Shown here one piece after another: positions 27,888-37,461 of a stretch of DNA of 64,000 nucleotides. Position 1 is the first letter of the stretch, and each line of letters starts with the position of its first letter. The notes below the pieces were generated by a model. It was not told the DNA's origin. It saw only the letters and a list, made by a program, of their open reading frames with translations, and did not search any database. Source of the stretch: Anaerobiospirillum succiniciproducens DSM 6400 (GTDB lineage: Bacteria; Pseudomonadota; Gammaproteobacteria; Enterobacterales; Succinivibrionaceae); the NCBI RefSeq assembly GCF_000482845.1, contig NZ_AXWV01000021.1:1-64000 (forward strand). Reading direction: 5' to 3'. A program made the translations under genes and the position numbers.

Positions 27888-28940
27888 TTAGGAAAGATCT
27901 TCTGTGGCGTTTTTAGCTGCCTTGGTATTGCTTGATCTTGGTTTGCGAGTCTTTTGCTTGGGAGCAGGGGAGGCGATCTGAGCAAGACCTTCTGGTGCAG
28001 GGATTAGCTCGCCAGATAAAGCAGGATCATTTATCGTGGAGATATCGCTATACATCTGTTGGATGTTGTGAGAGCGCTTACGCCACTGAGTTGGAGATTG
28101 GCCGACGCAACGAACAAAGAAGCGAGCAAAGTATGATGGGTCATCAAAGCCCAGCTCTGCTGCGATCTTAGTTACTGGAGTATCAGAATATACTAAGCGA
28201 CGTTTTGCCTCTAAAGAGACACGCTCAAAGATCATGCGCTTTGGTGAAATTGAAGAGAAGCGACGACATACTTCTTTAAGGCGTGACTCAGTTACGGCCA
28301 TGAGCTTGGCATAGTCTGATACGGTAAGTTGCTTAGCGTAGTTAGTCTCAATTAAGCGTACGTACTGTTGGAATAATGAAAGATCACCGCAGGTAGAGCC
28401 ATTGCCAGTGAACTCATCTTTAAAAGAATCATGAGTGAAGATATAGGCAAACATAGCCTGAACTACATGAGCAAGTACAATGTCTTGGCACTTTTTAGAC
28501 TTATCTGCAGCTGTCTTGATGATATCGAAGAAATGGTCGAGGTTTTGATTGACCTCACCGCCTTCAGGAAAAGACAGACACATGGCCTTGAGATTAACTA
28601 AGTGCGGGTTAGTGGTACACAGATTCTCAATCATTGGGTTGAGAATGCCTTCACGAACAGTAAGCACATGACCAGTAGTTACATTAGTAGAGAAGAAGGC
28701 GTGCGGGCATGAAGGCGGTGTAAGAATGATGAGAGGAACTTTAGGAGTTAAGTTCAAGGTCGCATCAAGGTTGAGATTGATATAGCCGTGATCGATATAG
28801 TGGAGCTGATAGTAGCCCTCATGACGATGCGGCTCCATAAAGCGACCGTAGAACGAAGCCATATGGGAGAAAGTCTGATAGCTAATATCATCAAGTGTGC
28901 CGACGGTTAATTTGTCCTTGGCAACATCAATATTACGCAT
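27888..28940 (-). CDS. hpaA: AraC-family regulator of the hpa cluster
   Basis: 350 residues. The N-terminal half is a cupin-like effector domain (HRHEGYYQLHYIDHG, LTPPSCPHAFF). The two helix-turn-helix motifs of the AraC fold lie at about residues 195-295 (LTVSDYAKLMAVTESRLKEV, then VTKIAAELGFDDPSYFARFF). A tail of about 55 residues, rich in Pro, Lys and Arg, extends beyond E. coli HpaA. In E. coli HpaA activates hpaBC with 4-hydroxyphenylacetate as effector, and its position between hpaX and hpaB is the same here. Confidence 0.9.
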   Translation of the reverse strand: MRNIDVAKDKLTVGTLDDISYQTFSHMASFYGRFMEPHRHEGYYQLHYIDHGYINLNLDATLNLTPKVPLIILTPPSCPHAFFSTNVTTGHVLTVREGILNPMIENLCTTNPHLVNLKAMCLSFPEGGEVNQNLDHFFDIIKTAADKSKKCQDIVLAHVVQAMFAYIFTHDSFKDEFTGNGSTCGDLSLFQQYVRLIETNYAKQLTVSDYAKLMAVTESRLKEVCRRFSSISPKRMIFERVSLEAKRRLVYSDTPVTKIAAELGFDDPSYFARFFVRCVGQSPTQWRKRSHNIQQMYSDISTINDPALSGELIPAPEGLAQIASPAPKQKTRKPRSSNTKAAKNATEDLS

Positions 28941-29830
28941 GATTCCATCCTTTTGATGCGGCTTATTCTTGTTATCAATCGTTATTAATCACTGCTTTCA
29001 ATTCATATAAGCATGCAACTAGTTACACGAGCAGCAGATGCTAAAGCTTTATTCCAAAGCTCGTTGCAGTTCTCTTGGCAAACTTTCTTAGCCTAGTTAG
29101 AAATTAGAGCTAACTAAGTTATTTAAGCTTTGCATGAGACAAACATGGCAAGAGTACTTATCTATTGCTCAATGAGCTGCCATAAACAAGCAAAATGCTT
29201 TATGTTTGCTAGTGAGACATAAGCATAGAGCCTTATTTAAGTGGTTTGAGGTGAAAATTTATCAATAGCCTATTTGCTTTACGCTTTTGTGATCAAGCAG
29301 GCATATAGGCCGACAAATTTGCGTGGAATTTAGCCGTTTGAGATGCTCTAAATGCGAGCTTAATCAGGTTATGACTGTTCTTTTACTTCTTTGCACTTTT
29401 TAGGTGAAGTGCGACTGTTTTATAAAGCACAAAGAGTGGCATGTTTGCTTACGTTAGCTGCAAAGTGATGTAGCCCTCTTCATTAAGACTCAATTGCTAA
29501 GAAGTGGCTTGTGATCTTTGGAGACTGGCAAGCAGGCTGTGCTCTAAACTTCTATTTGAGATGGCTAGTAGTAATGTGAGCTTTTGTAGAAGAGGAGCGT
29601 GAGCAATTAACAGATTCAGATCGTTGGGATTAGGAGGGGAGGTGGAGATCTTTGATTTGGTGATGAGCTTATGCCAAGGCTTAGCCCTTGGCACAAGCAA
29701 CTGCACTGGGCAGTTAAGAGTAGTTTGAAGTTAAGTACATTCTTATCTTGTGAAAGTAATTGCTCTGTACTTTCTTGCGTTTTAGCAAGCGCTGTATAAA
29801 CATCAATGATTTTAAGGCGCTTGCTATTTT
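28941..29830. other. Spacer between hpaA and hpaX without recognisable gene
   Basis: About 0.9 kb holding the hpaA promoter region and the hpaX 3' end. I see no convincing frame, no tandem repeat and no AAAAGTACC element. Confidence 0.45.
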
Positions 29831-29868
29831 ATTTGGTAGGAGCCACATATTTGTTGCTCCTACCAAAT
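29831..29868 (-). terminator. 13-bp hairpin after hpaX
   Basis: ATTTGGTAGGAGC (29831-29843) pairs with GCTCCTACCAAAT (29856-29868), 36 bases beyond the hpaX stop. There is no T-run on the minus strand, so it may stabilise the 3' end or act with Rho. Confidence 0.55.
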
Positions 29869-29903
29869 TATGCGTTAAGCATGTACTTATCTAAACGTCA
29901 CTA

Positions 29904-31265
29904 CTATGGGGTAGCACGTGGACGTGAGCGGGTCATTGGGATGAATAAGATCAGTATAGAACCAATGATCAGCAAGGCTGAGATGTAGATGAGGCCTGAC
30001 TCGAAAGTGCCTGTCTTATCAAAGAGAATACCGATGATAAGAGGGCCGATACCAGAGCCAATATTACCTACGGAGTTAATGATAGCAATTGCTACTGCGC
30101 GGGCGTTGTCAGAGATGTTCTGATCTGGGGTAGTCCAGAAGAGCACCATCGCTGTGAATGATCCTGCAGTTGCGATGATAATACCGACGTATTGGTACGT
30201 TGGGTCATTCATCACCGCACACATTAACCATCCAGACATCGCAATAAGATATGGGATGAATGTATGCCATTTACGCTCTTGCATACTATCTGAACTACGT
30301 GACCAGACTAACATCAGCAAGATCGTGGCAACGTGAGGAATACCAGCCAGAATACCAATGATAGTGTTAGAGGTGTCTGCGCCAGCAACGTTCTTAATGA
30401 TCATTGGAGCCCAAACGTTGGATGCTGACAGAGAGTTACACAGACAGAAGTAAGCAATAGTGTATAAAATAACTGGAGCGGTGAAGATACCTTTCCAACG
30501 GCTCTCATGCTGCAGTGCAGTGTGAGACTTTGGACCTTCTGGCTGCACTAAGGACAGACGATCCTTTTCGATCATGTCCTTTAACACTTCCTTTTCGCGA
30601 TCGTTAAGCCACTGAGCCTTATCTGGAGAATCGCACAGGTAGTACCAAACAAAGACACCTAAGATCACAGCTGGGAAGCCTTCAAGGAAGAAGAGCCACT
30701 GCCAACCAGATAATCCCCAGATACCATCCATCTGCAGTAAGAAGCCAGAGACAGCAGAACCAATAGCTGCAGTAAATGGCATAGCGATAATGAACAGTGC
30801 ATTAGCACGTGCGCGGAAGAATGATGGGAACCAGTAGGTTAAGTATAAAAGAATACCTGGTAAGAAGCCTGCCTCGGTAATACCCACAATCATACGAATG
30901 ATGTACAGAGAGGTTGGACCTTGAGCAAACATAGTTGCAGTAGAGGCAAAACCCCATGCCACCATGATGATTGCAATCCATTTTCTTGCACCCATGATGG
31001 ACAGAATAACGTTAGATGGGATACCACCAATAAGGTATGTCACATAGAAGAGTGTCATTGCCATACCGAATGCAGTTGCATCGATACCAATGTCTTCACC
31101 CATGGTTAAGGCCGCAAAGCCAATGTTAATACGGTCTAAGAATGAGAACACGAAGAGGATGAATAAGAACAAGATAAGTCTGGTAAAGAGCTTCTTGATA
31201 ACCGCCTTCTGCTCGTCGTTATATTGCTCATGTTGTTGAGCTGGATTTTCTTTTGTTAAACTCAT
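29904..31265 (-). CDS. hpaX: 4-Hydroxyphenylacetate permease, MFS
   Basis: Inner-membrane proton symporter of the anion:cation symporter branch of the major facilitator superfamily, with about 12 membrane segments. The N-terminal VIKKLFTRLILFLFILF and FSFLDRINIGFAALTMG match E. coli HpaX closely, and 453 residues compare with 458. The frame is open to 31388, but residues before the ATG at 31265 have no counterpart in the family. It lies 440 bases downstream of hpaI. Confidence 0.9.
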   Translation of the reverse strand: MSLTKENPAQQHEQYNDEQKAVIKKLFTRLILFLFILFVFSFLDRINIGFAALTMGEDIGIDATAFGMAMTLFYVTYLIGGIPSNVILSIMGARKWIAIIMVAWGFASTATMFAQGPTSLYIIRMIVGITEAGFLPGILLYLTYWFPSFFRARANALFIIAMPFTAAIGSAVSGFLLQMDGIWGLSGWQWLFFLEGFPAVILGVFVWYYLCDSPDKAQWLNDREKEVLKDMIEKDRLSLVQPEGPKSHTALQHESRWKGIFTAPVILYTIAYFCLCNSLSASNVWAPMIIKNVAGADTSNTIIGILAGIPHVATILLMLVWSRSSDSMQERKWHTFIPYLIAMSGWLMCAVMNDPTYQYVGIIIATAGSFTAMVLFWTTPDQNISDNARAVAIAIINSVGNIGSGIGPLIIGILFDKTGTFESGLIYISALLIIGSILILFIPMTRSRPRATP

Positions 31266-31706
31266 TGTTAGTAGGGCCTTTTCAATGTTGCACTTGCATC
31301 TCAATAACCAAGCACTAACACAGTCGTTCCAGTTGCTGCTTAAACCGTTACCCAATGGCTTATAAATGCCATTTAGTGATCGAGACAATCCAAGAAGATC
31401 ACTTTTTTAAAGTGCAGATCTCTCCTGTTGCCTGATGGAGCAAACATCAGACATCAGATGATAGAAACTAAAAGGAACGGTCTTTTCACAAGTGAACTTA
31501 GCTAAGAAGGCGAGCAAAGATAACCTCTTAGCAACAAGCTAAACTTAAGTGCCTGCAAAGGTGGCGCTTGAGTACTGCTCTTAAATATCAAGATTGCAAA
31601 GTGAGGGATACTTAAGAGTAAGGCACATCTCAGTGTTAACTGCCATGTGCTTAGCTTGTTCTATATGTGAAAGTATTAGATACGATTTGCTATTTAATGG
31701 TATTGC

Positions 31707-32507
31707 TTAGTAAACCGAGTTTTTATCGGTCTTAAGCTCAATATCCTTGTACTTAGAGAGTAGTGATTTGGCTGCTGTTGATAACAAGGTGGTATCAACG
31801 CCAATAGCTACGAATAGAGCGCCAAGTTCGATATAGTGCTTAGCCATTTGCTCGTTGGCCATTAAGATGCCAGGAGCCTTGCCAGCGTTTTTAATCTTTT
31901 TGACGCATTCTTCAATGGTCTTAACCACTTGCTCGTGGTTTGGATTACCCATGTAACCCATGTCAGCAGAGAGATCAGCAGGTCCGATGAAAACACCGTC
32001 TACGCCTTCTACTGATAAGATTTCATCTAGATTGTCGACAGCCTCTTTGGTCTCAACTTGTACTAAAACGCAGATCTCTTCATTAGCTTTATGTAAGTAA
32101 CCATCTACGTTATTCCAACGTGAGGCACGTGCTAGGGCTGAACCTACGCCACGGATACCCTCTGGTGGATAGCGAGTAGCTCTTACTGCAGCAATGGCTT
32201 GCTCTTTGTTTTGAATCATCGGAATCAGGAAAGACTGAGCTCCGATATCTAAGTACATCTTGAGAAGTACAGGATCGTTGTAATTTGGTCTTACCACAGG
32301 AGCACTGCTGTATGGTGCTATGGCCTGTAACTGCGGCAGAACTGAACGCACATCATTAGGAGCATGTTCGCCGTCGATAAGCAGGAAGTCATAGCCAGTA
32401 CATGCAAGCAGCTCAGCAGTATAGGAATTAGCTAAACCTAGCCACATGCCTAACTGCAGCTTTCCCTGCTGTAAGTTGTGTTTAAAAGTGTTTTTGAAAA
32501 GTTCCAT
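31707..32507 (-). CDS. hpaI: 4-Hydroxy-2-oxoheptanedioate aldolase
   Basis: Metal-dependent class II aldolase that splits 4-hydroxy-2-ketoheptane-1,7-dioate into pyruvate and succinate semialdehyde. Active-site residues known from E. coli HpaI are kept: the His in [10 protein letters not shown], the Arg in VVRPNYND, the metal ligands Glu in VQVETKEA and Asp in [11 protein letters not shown]. 266 residues (E. coli 262). I start at 32507, where GGTGA is correctly placed, not at the upstream in-frame codon. Confidence 0.95.
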   Translation of the reverse strand: MELFKNTFKHNLQQGKLQLGMWLGLANSYTAELLACTGYDFLLIDGEHAPNDVRSVLPQLQAIAPYSSAPVVRPNYNDPVLLKMYLDIGAQSFLIPMIQNKEQAIAAVRATRYPPEGIRGVGSALARASRWNNVDGYLHKANEEICVLVQVETKEAVDNLDEILSVEGVDGVFIGPADLSADMGYMGNPNHEQVVKTIEECVKKIKNAGKAPGILMANEQMAKHYIELGALFVAIGVDTTLLSTAAKSLLSKYKDIELKTDKNSVY

Positions 32508-32855
32508 GTTTTCACCGAAAAGTGGGCGGAAGGTTAGCAGGATGCTTTGCAACTAATCTTGTCTAAAAGCTCTCAAAGCCGGTCTTTGCTACCCGCAACG
32601 CTTGTGGTGTGGAGTACTATGCAAACTTAAGTTTGCGTCTGTTCAATCAATAGCAAAGTTGCCTTTGCTACTTTGATGCGTCCCATTGGCTCATATGACG
32701 CATCTAAAGCACTCTTAGAGCATTTGACTTTGATTCAAATGCCTTGGTGTGCCTCTTCGTATCTTAGGGGCTCATGTGATCTTTTAAGCCAAGGCCAATG
32801 CTGCGGATAAATGCATCAGCCTTGTTGCTCTTAAGCTAAGTTTCAATCAAGCCTC

Positions 32856-32985
32856 AAGCTAGAGCTGCAAGCAGTGGGAGCTGTTGCTTTGTGCGTTAAG
32901 CTTTTGCTCTAAGCAGTGAGAGCTTGTGCCTCATGCTTTTGCTTTTAGCTAGTGCATCAAGCTTTTGCTTTTGGCTTGGACTGAG
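32856..32985. repeat. Degenerate AAGCTTTTGCT repeats in the hpaI-hpaH spacer
   Basis: AAGCT(A/T)... words start near 32856, 32898, 32933 and 32959, with spacing falling from 42 to 26 bases; TTGCTTTTGGCTT and GCAGTG(A/G)GAGCT words recur between them. The 480-base spacer 32508-32987 has no gene. Confidence 0.55.
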
Positions 32986-32987
32986 GC

Positions 32988-33794
32988 TTAGCCGAAGTAG
33001 CACTTAACAGTACCCATGTTGCCGTAATCAACGAAGAAGGTATCGCCTTTCTTAGCAGGGATAGGGATAGTGAAGGAGCCAGATAAAATGATCTCGCCAG
33101 CCTTTAACTTCTCGCCATATGGGTGAAGTTTGTTAGCAAGCCAAGCTACACCTGTTGCAGGGTGGTTTAAAACCGCAGCTGCAACGCCTGACTCTTCAAT
33201 AGAACCATTACGATATAGAAGAGCACTTACCCAACGTAGGTCTAAGTCCTCTGGACGAATTAAACGACCGCCTGTGATTACGCCAGCATTGGCAGCGTTA
33301 TCAGAGATGGTGTCGAATACCTTACGAGTACGACCAGTCTCTGGATCAGTGTTTGGACAGCGAGCATCGATTAACTCTAAAGCTGGCTGAACAAACTCAG
33401 TGGCGCGGTAAACGTCGTAAATTGAGCAATTTGGGCCTTCTAAGTCTTTGCCTAAAATAAAGGCCAGCTCTACCTCGATACGAGGAACGATGAAGCGATC
33501 AGTTGGAATGGTATCGCCATCGTGAAAGAGCATGTCGCAAAGCAGAGCGCCATAATCTGGTTCAGTAATGTTGGAGCTGCGCTGCATTGCCTTAGAAGTA
33601 AGACCGATCTTGTGGCCGATGATCTTGCGACCTTCTTCTTCGGTCTTGATACGAACCCATTCACGCTGGATGCTGTAAGCATCTTCAATGGTGATCTCTG
33701 GGTACTGAGCTGAAATCTGGCGAATCTGGACACGGGTCTTTTCGGCCTGGTTCAGATCTCGGGCTATTTGATTAATGACAGAAGTGTCAAGCAT
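32988..33794 (-). CDS. hpaH: 2-Oxo-hept-4-ene-1,7-dioate hydratase
   Basis: Hydrates 2-oxo-hept-4-ene-1,7-dioate to 4-hydroxy-2-oxoheptanedioate, the HpaI substrate. 268 residues against 267 in E. coli, with the near-identical [24 protein letters not shown] and [14 protein letters not shown] blocks carrying the metal ligands. It begins nine bases after the stop of the aldehyde dehydrogenase gene, so the two are co-transcribed. Confidence 0.95.
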   Translation of the reverse strand: MLDTSVINQIARDLNQAEKTRVQIRQISAQYPEITIEDAYSIQREWVRIKTEEEGRKIIGHKIGLTSKAMQRSSNITEPDYGALLCDMLFHDGDTIPTDRFIVPRIEVELAFILGKDLEGPNCSIYDVYRATEFVQPALELIDARCPNTDPETGRTRKVFDTISDNAANAGVITGGRLIRPEDLDLRWVSALLYRNGSIEESGVAAAVLNHPATGVAWLANKLHPYGEKLKAGEIILSGSFTIPIPAKKGDTFFVDYGNMGTVKCYFG

Positions 33795-33803
33795 TACAAT
33801 CTC

Positions 33804-35270
33804 CTACTTATCAATGGCACCTAAGCAGATGTACTTAATCTCTAAGTACTCTTCGATACCATAAGCTGAACCTTCACGGCCTAAACCAGACTGCTTAATA
33901 CCGCCAAAAGGTGCGACCTCATTTGAGATAAGGCCGGTGTTTACACCAACCATGCCGCTCTCTAAAGCCTCAGATACGCGTACGATACGACCGATATCGC
34001 GGCTGTAGAAGTAAGCAGCTAAGCCAAACTCGGTGTCATTTGCCAGAGCAATGGCTTCTTTTTCATCTTTAAACTTGAACAGTGGGGCTAATGGGCCAAA
34101 GGTTTCCTCTGAGAAGACCTTCATGTCCTTAGTTACACCGGTGATTACGGTTGGCTCATAGAAAAGAGCACCCTTTTCATGGCCCTTACCACCAGTTAAA
34201 ACACAACCACCGTTGTCTTTAGCATTGCTTACGTGATCTTCAACCTTAGACAGAGCATTGGCGTTAATGAGCGGGCCAATCTGTACGCCTGGCTCGTTCC
34301 ATGCGCCGATCTTTAAGGTAGCTACACGCTCAGATAGCTTTTTGGCAAAAGCGTCATATACACCCTCTTGCACGAAGATACGGTTAGCGCATACGCAGGT
34401 TTGACCAGCGTTGCGGTACTTAGCGATCATTAAGCCATCAATTGCATCGTCTAAATCAGCATCATCAAAGACGATAAATGGAGCGTTACCGCCGAGCTCT
34501 AAGGAAAGCTTCTTAACTGTGTCAGCACATTGCTGCATTAAGATCTTGCCAACACGAGTGGAGCCAGTGAAGGTAAGTTTCTTAACAATTGGGCTTTCGC
34601 ACATGGCCTTGCCAGTGCCAACTGCATCTTTAGATGGAATGACGCTAAAGACACCGTCAGGAATACCTGCCAGCTTACCTAAATATGCTAAAGCTAAGGC
34701 AGACAATGGGGTTTCATCAGCAGGCTTAAGCACGATGGTGCAACCAGCGGCTAATGCTGGAGCTACCTTGCGGGTAATCATGGCATTAGGAAAGTTCCAT
34801 GGAGTAATAGCTGCAACTACACCGATTGGCTGCTTAATTGAGCTCATACGGGTAGTGCTAAGCGGAGACTGCATGGTAATGCCATTGATGCGCTTGCCTT
34901 CTTCAGCAAACCATTCAATGAATGAATTACCATAAGCGATCTCGCCTTTAGCCTCAGCATGACCCTTACCTTGTTCAACAGATAAGATGGTTGCCAGATC
35001 GTCGATGTTCTCGTTAATGAGCTCAAACCACTTTCTTAAGATCTGGGCACGGCTCTTAGCTGTGGTGGTCTTCCAGGACTCAAATGCAACTTGCGCATCG
35101 GCAATAGCTTTGTAGGTATCTTCAACGGTCATGTCTGCAACTTCAGCTACAACGTTGCTGCTAGAAGGGTCAGTTACAGCAAAAACTGCTTTAGAAGATG
35201 AGTCCACAAACTGACCATTGATAAAGCCTTGCTTTTGCAATAAAGCAGGGTTCTTTAACAGTTTTTCCAT
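33804..35270 (-). CDS. gabD: NAD(P)+-dependent succinate semialdehyde dehydrogenase
   Basis: Aldehyde dehydrogenase superfamily. The catalytic Cys is in NAGQTCVCANR, the general-base Glu in LELGGNAP, and ITPWNFPNAM and FTGSTRVGK form the cofactor site. 488 residues; a GabD-like end (APFGGIKQSGLGREG). Succinate semialdehyde is the HpaI product, and the gene sits next to hpaH, so it most likely closes the pathway to succinate. I use the ATG at 35270; a TTG at 35288 is also in frame. In E. coli W this enzyme is not inside the hpa cluster. Confidence 0.88.
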   Translation of the reverse strand: MEKLLKNPALLQKQGFINGQFVDSSSKAVFAVTDPSSSNVVAEVADMTVEDTYKAIADAQVAFESWKTTTAKSRAQILRKWFELINENIDDLATILSVEQGKGHAEAKGEIAYGNSFIEWFAEEGKRINGITMQSPLSTTRMSSIKQPIGVVAAITPWNFPNAMITRKVAPALAAGCTIVLKPADETPLSALALAYLGKLAGIPDGVFSVIPSKDAVGTGKAMCESPIVKKLTFTGSTRVGKILMQQCADTVKKLSLELGGNAPFIVFDDADLDDAIDGLMIAKYRNAGQTCVCANRIFVQEGVYDAFAKKLSERVATLKIGAWNEPGVQIGPLINANALSKVEDHVSNAKDNGGCVLTGGKGHEKGALFYEPTVITGVTKDMKVFSEETFGPLAPLFKFKDEKEAIALANDTEFGLAAYFYSRDIGRIVRVSEALESGMVGVNTGLISNEVAPFGGIKQSGLGREGSAYGIEEYLEIKYICLGAIDK

Positions 35271-35392
35271 TTTGATATCAATCCTCAAGGGAGCTTACTT
35301 ACTACAGCTAAGAAACAAGCTAATTAATCTTTTACATGTAACGATTGAGCTGATTAGGCTCATCGGTCGTAAATCTTTGTGTCGCGTTAACT

Positions 35393-35519
35393 GTGTGTAC
35401 CTGCGTCAAATCAGACCAACAAAGATAACTTTGTGTACCTGCGTTAAATCAGACCAGCAAAGTTAACTTTGTGTACCTGCGTTAAATCAGACCAGCAAAG
35501 TTAACTTTGGGAAGCAGAG
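35393..35519. repeat. Three 38-bp tandem repeats with internal palindrome
   Basis: GTGTACCTGCG begins units at 35395, 35433 and 35471. Units two and three are identical over 38 bases and unit one has three changes. Units two and three contain CAAAGTTAACTTTG, a perfect 14-base palindrome. The array fills the spacer between the MFS gene stop and the start of the aldehyde dehydrogenase gene. Confidence 0.92.
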
Positions 35520-36725
35520 TTAACTTGATGTATCTTCGTTAGTCTTGGTCTTTTTAATCATGAATTGATGACCAAATGACAAGGAAGCGAAGATGAGCAT
35601 CATGAGCGTCATGGCCCAAGGGCTGTCATCTTGGAATACTGAAACCAAATATGACGATAAACATCCAGCAGCAAACTGAGACGAGATCGCCAGTGCTGAT
35701 GCACTGCCAGCCATGTTGCCGCGTTGTTCAAGCAACAATGATAAGGAGTTAGCTCCTAATGCATTGGTCATCGAGATAAACAGCACTACGCAAGTAACCA
35801 CGATGTAGACATTAGTTTCATTCAAGATGAACAATGCTGCTCCAGCTACTAGCTGGAATGTAGTTTGGAAAAATATGATCTGCCTTAAACTAAAGCGATT
35901 GATTAATCTCATGTTGATAAGGAGCATCACAATCATGCCGACGACATTGAGTAAGAATAAGAATCCGTAGTAGTGATCTGGGATACCAAAGTACTCAATG
36001 TAAACGAACGGTGAACCCGCGATAAACGCGAACATCGCGCCGAATGAGAAAGCAAACACACCAATGATGCCCATCGCATCAGGGGAGGTTAGCAAGGTTG
36101 CGTAATTCTTAATCGACGTCTTGAAGATCGATGCATCACCCTCTTGCTCTTTTACAGTCTCAGGAAGAACGAAGATGATGATGGTAAAAGCTATGAATCC
36201 TATTATTGAGAGCGCATAGAAAATGGAGCGCCAGCCAAAGAAATACAGTAAATAGCCACCTAACACTGGTGCAAGTAGAGGCGCTATCATCGTGACTAAG
36301 GTCATGAGCGACATTACTTTTGGCAACGTTGATGGGTGATACGCGTCTCTGGCGATCGCTCGTGCCATAACAATGGCTGCTGCAGATCCGAACGCTTGGG
36401 TAAAGCGGAGGAAAATGAACAGCTCAGCGTTAGGGGCAAAAGCTAAGAAAACTGATGAAATAACGAAGATCATCAGTCCTACAACCAACAGCTTGCGTCT
36501 GCCAATTACATCTGAAAGTGGGCCGTAGATGAGCATGGACAGACAGAAGCCAGAGAAGAATGCAGAGAGAGAATGCTGAATCTGCGCTTGAGTGGCTCCT
36601 AAATCTTGCGTAATGGTTGGGAGCGCTGGTAAGTACATGTCAATGGACATTGGTCCAAATGCCACGAGAGATCCAAGCAGTGGGATAAAGAACTTCCCGG
36701 GTTCTCCATTAAAATCTTTGGGCAT
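35520..36725 (-). CDS. Bcr/CflA-family MFS drug-efflux-type transporter
   Basis: 401 residues with about 12 membrane segments. FGPMSIDMYLPALP in the first segment and YGPLSDVIGRRKLL in the first cytoplasmic loop are typical of the Bcr/CflA branch of multidrug/H+ antiporters. AAGGAG lies six bases before the ATG at 36725, inside a longer open frame. It sits in the middle of the hpa cluster, so it might export toxic aromatic intermediates, or be an unrelated insertion; nothing in the sequence decides. Confidence 0.85.
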   Translation of the reverse strand: MPKDFNGEPGKFFIPLLGSLVAFGPMSIDMYLPALPTITQDLGATQAQIQHSLSAFFSGFCLSMLIYGPLSDVIGRRKLLVVGLMIFVISSVFLAFAPNAELFIFLRFTQAFGSAAAIVMARAIARDAYHPSTLPKVMSLMTLVTMIAPLLAPVLGGYLLYFFGWRSIFYALSIIGFIAFTIIIFVLPETVKEQEGDASIFKTSIKNYATLLTSPDAMGIIGVFAFSFGAMFAFIAGSPFVYIEYFGIPDHYYGFLFLLNVVGMIVMLLINMRLINRFSLRQIIFFQTTFQLVAGAALFILNETNVYIVVTCVVLFISMTNALGANSLSLLLEQRGNMAGSASALAISSQFAAGCLSSYLVSVFQDDSPWAMTLMMLIFASLSFGHQFMIKKTKTNEDTSS

Positions 36726-36974
36726 ATAGACTCCTTGTCTGTGCAATGTTTACCTAACAATCAAACGTTTAAAACTTATGAACCATGCCTAAAACTTAGG
36801 TTCTAGTTCACTAAGATACCAAGCAGTGTTCTTAAAGTTGAGTCTTGCTCACGCTCTATTGCTCTGCTTGGATTTTTGAAACTTTATGCTATTAGCTCTG
36901 ATAAATTTAAATCATCATTTGCCTAGCAGGGGCTGCCTGTACAGCATAATGCTTACGCCGTGCGTTAGTTAAAC

Positions 36975-37008
36975 ACGCGCCAGATTAGTGCGTGTGTATC
37001 TGGCGCGT
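36975..37008 (-). terminator. GC-rich hairpin after hpaF
   Basis: ACGCGCCAGAT (36975-36985) pairs exactly with ATCTGGCGCGT (36998-37008). On the minus strand it is followed by GTTTAAC, 48 bases beyond the hpaF stop. It probably ends the hpaDF transcript before the MFS gene. The rest of 36726-37056 shows nothing. Confidence 0.58.
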
Positions 37009-37056
37009 CGTAGACTTATAAAAAACTGTGTGTCGCTACAGCTTGATATACGACTA

Positions 37057-37452
37057 CTACGATGGTTGCTGTGTTTTAAGGAATGCGTGTACGTTGTTCT
37101 TCTTGAAATTGAGCACAGGATCGAGCTCTTGCATTTCAAAGGAGAGAGCTAGCAGACGTTTTGATTGCAGTTCTGCAAAATGATCAGTAATTACTGCAAA
37201 AAGCTTTTCGCCTGCGGCTTTACGTGTTTCAAGATCACGTCCTGAACCGATTTTTAAAGTCATGTGCACGAAGGCATAATCGTGTGCGCCATCTGCCATG
37301 CGATAGGTGTCCAGGAAAATTGCGCGTGAACGAATACCACCTAATGGGAAAACACCAGTTGAGGCTAAGCAGTCATTGACCTTGGCAAAGAGCTCATCGA
37401 GCTTTGCTTCTTGTTTGATGTTGGCAGTGCACTCGGCAATAAAATGCGGCAT
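37057..37452 (-). CDS. hpaF: 5-Carboxymethyl-2-hydroxymuconate isomerase
   Basis: Tautomerase-fold enzyme that isomerises 5-carboxymethyl-2-hydroxymuconate to the decarboxylation substrate. The N-terminal proline (after Met1) is the expected catalytic base. PHFIAECTANI, GGIRSRAIFLDTYRMADG and YAFVHMTLKIGSGR match E. coli HpaF (126 residues; 131 here). Nine bases separate it from hpaD. Confidence 0.94.
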   Translation of the reverse strand: MPHFIAECTANIKQEAKLDELFAKVNDCLASTGVFPLGGIRSRAIFLDTYRMADGAHDYAFVHMTLKIGSGRDLETRKAAGEKLFAVITDHFAELQSKRLLALSFEMQELDPVLNFKKNNVHAFLKTQQPS

Positions 37453-37461
37453 AGTTTCCTC

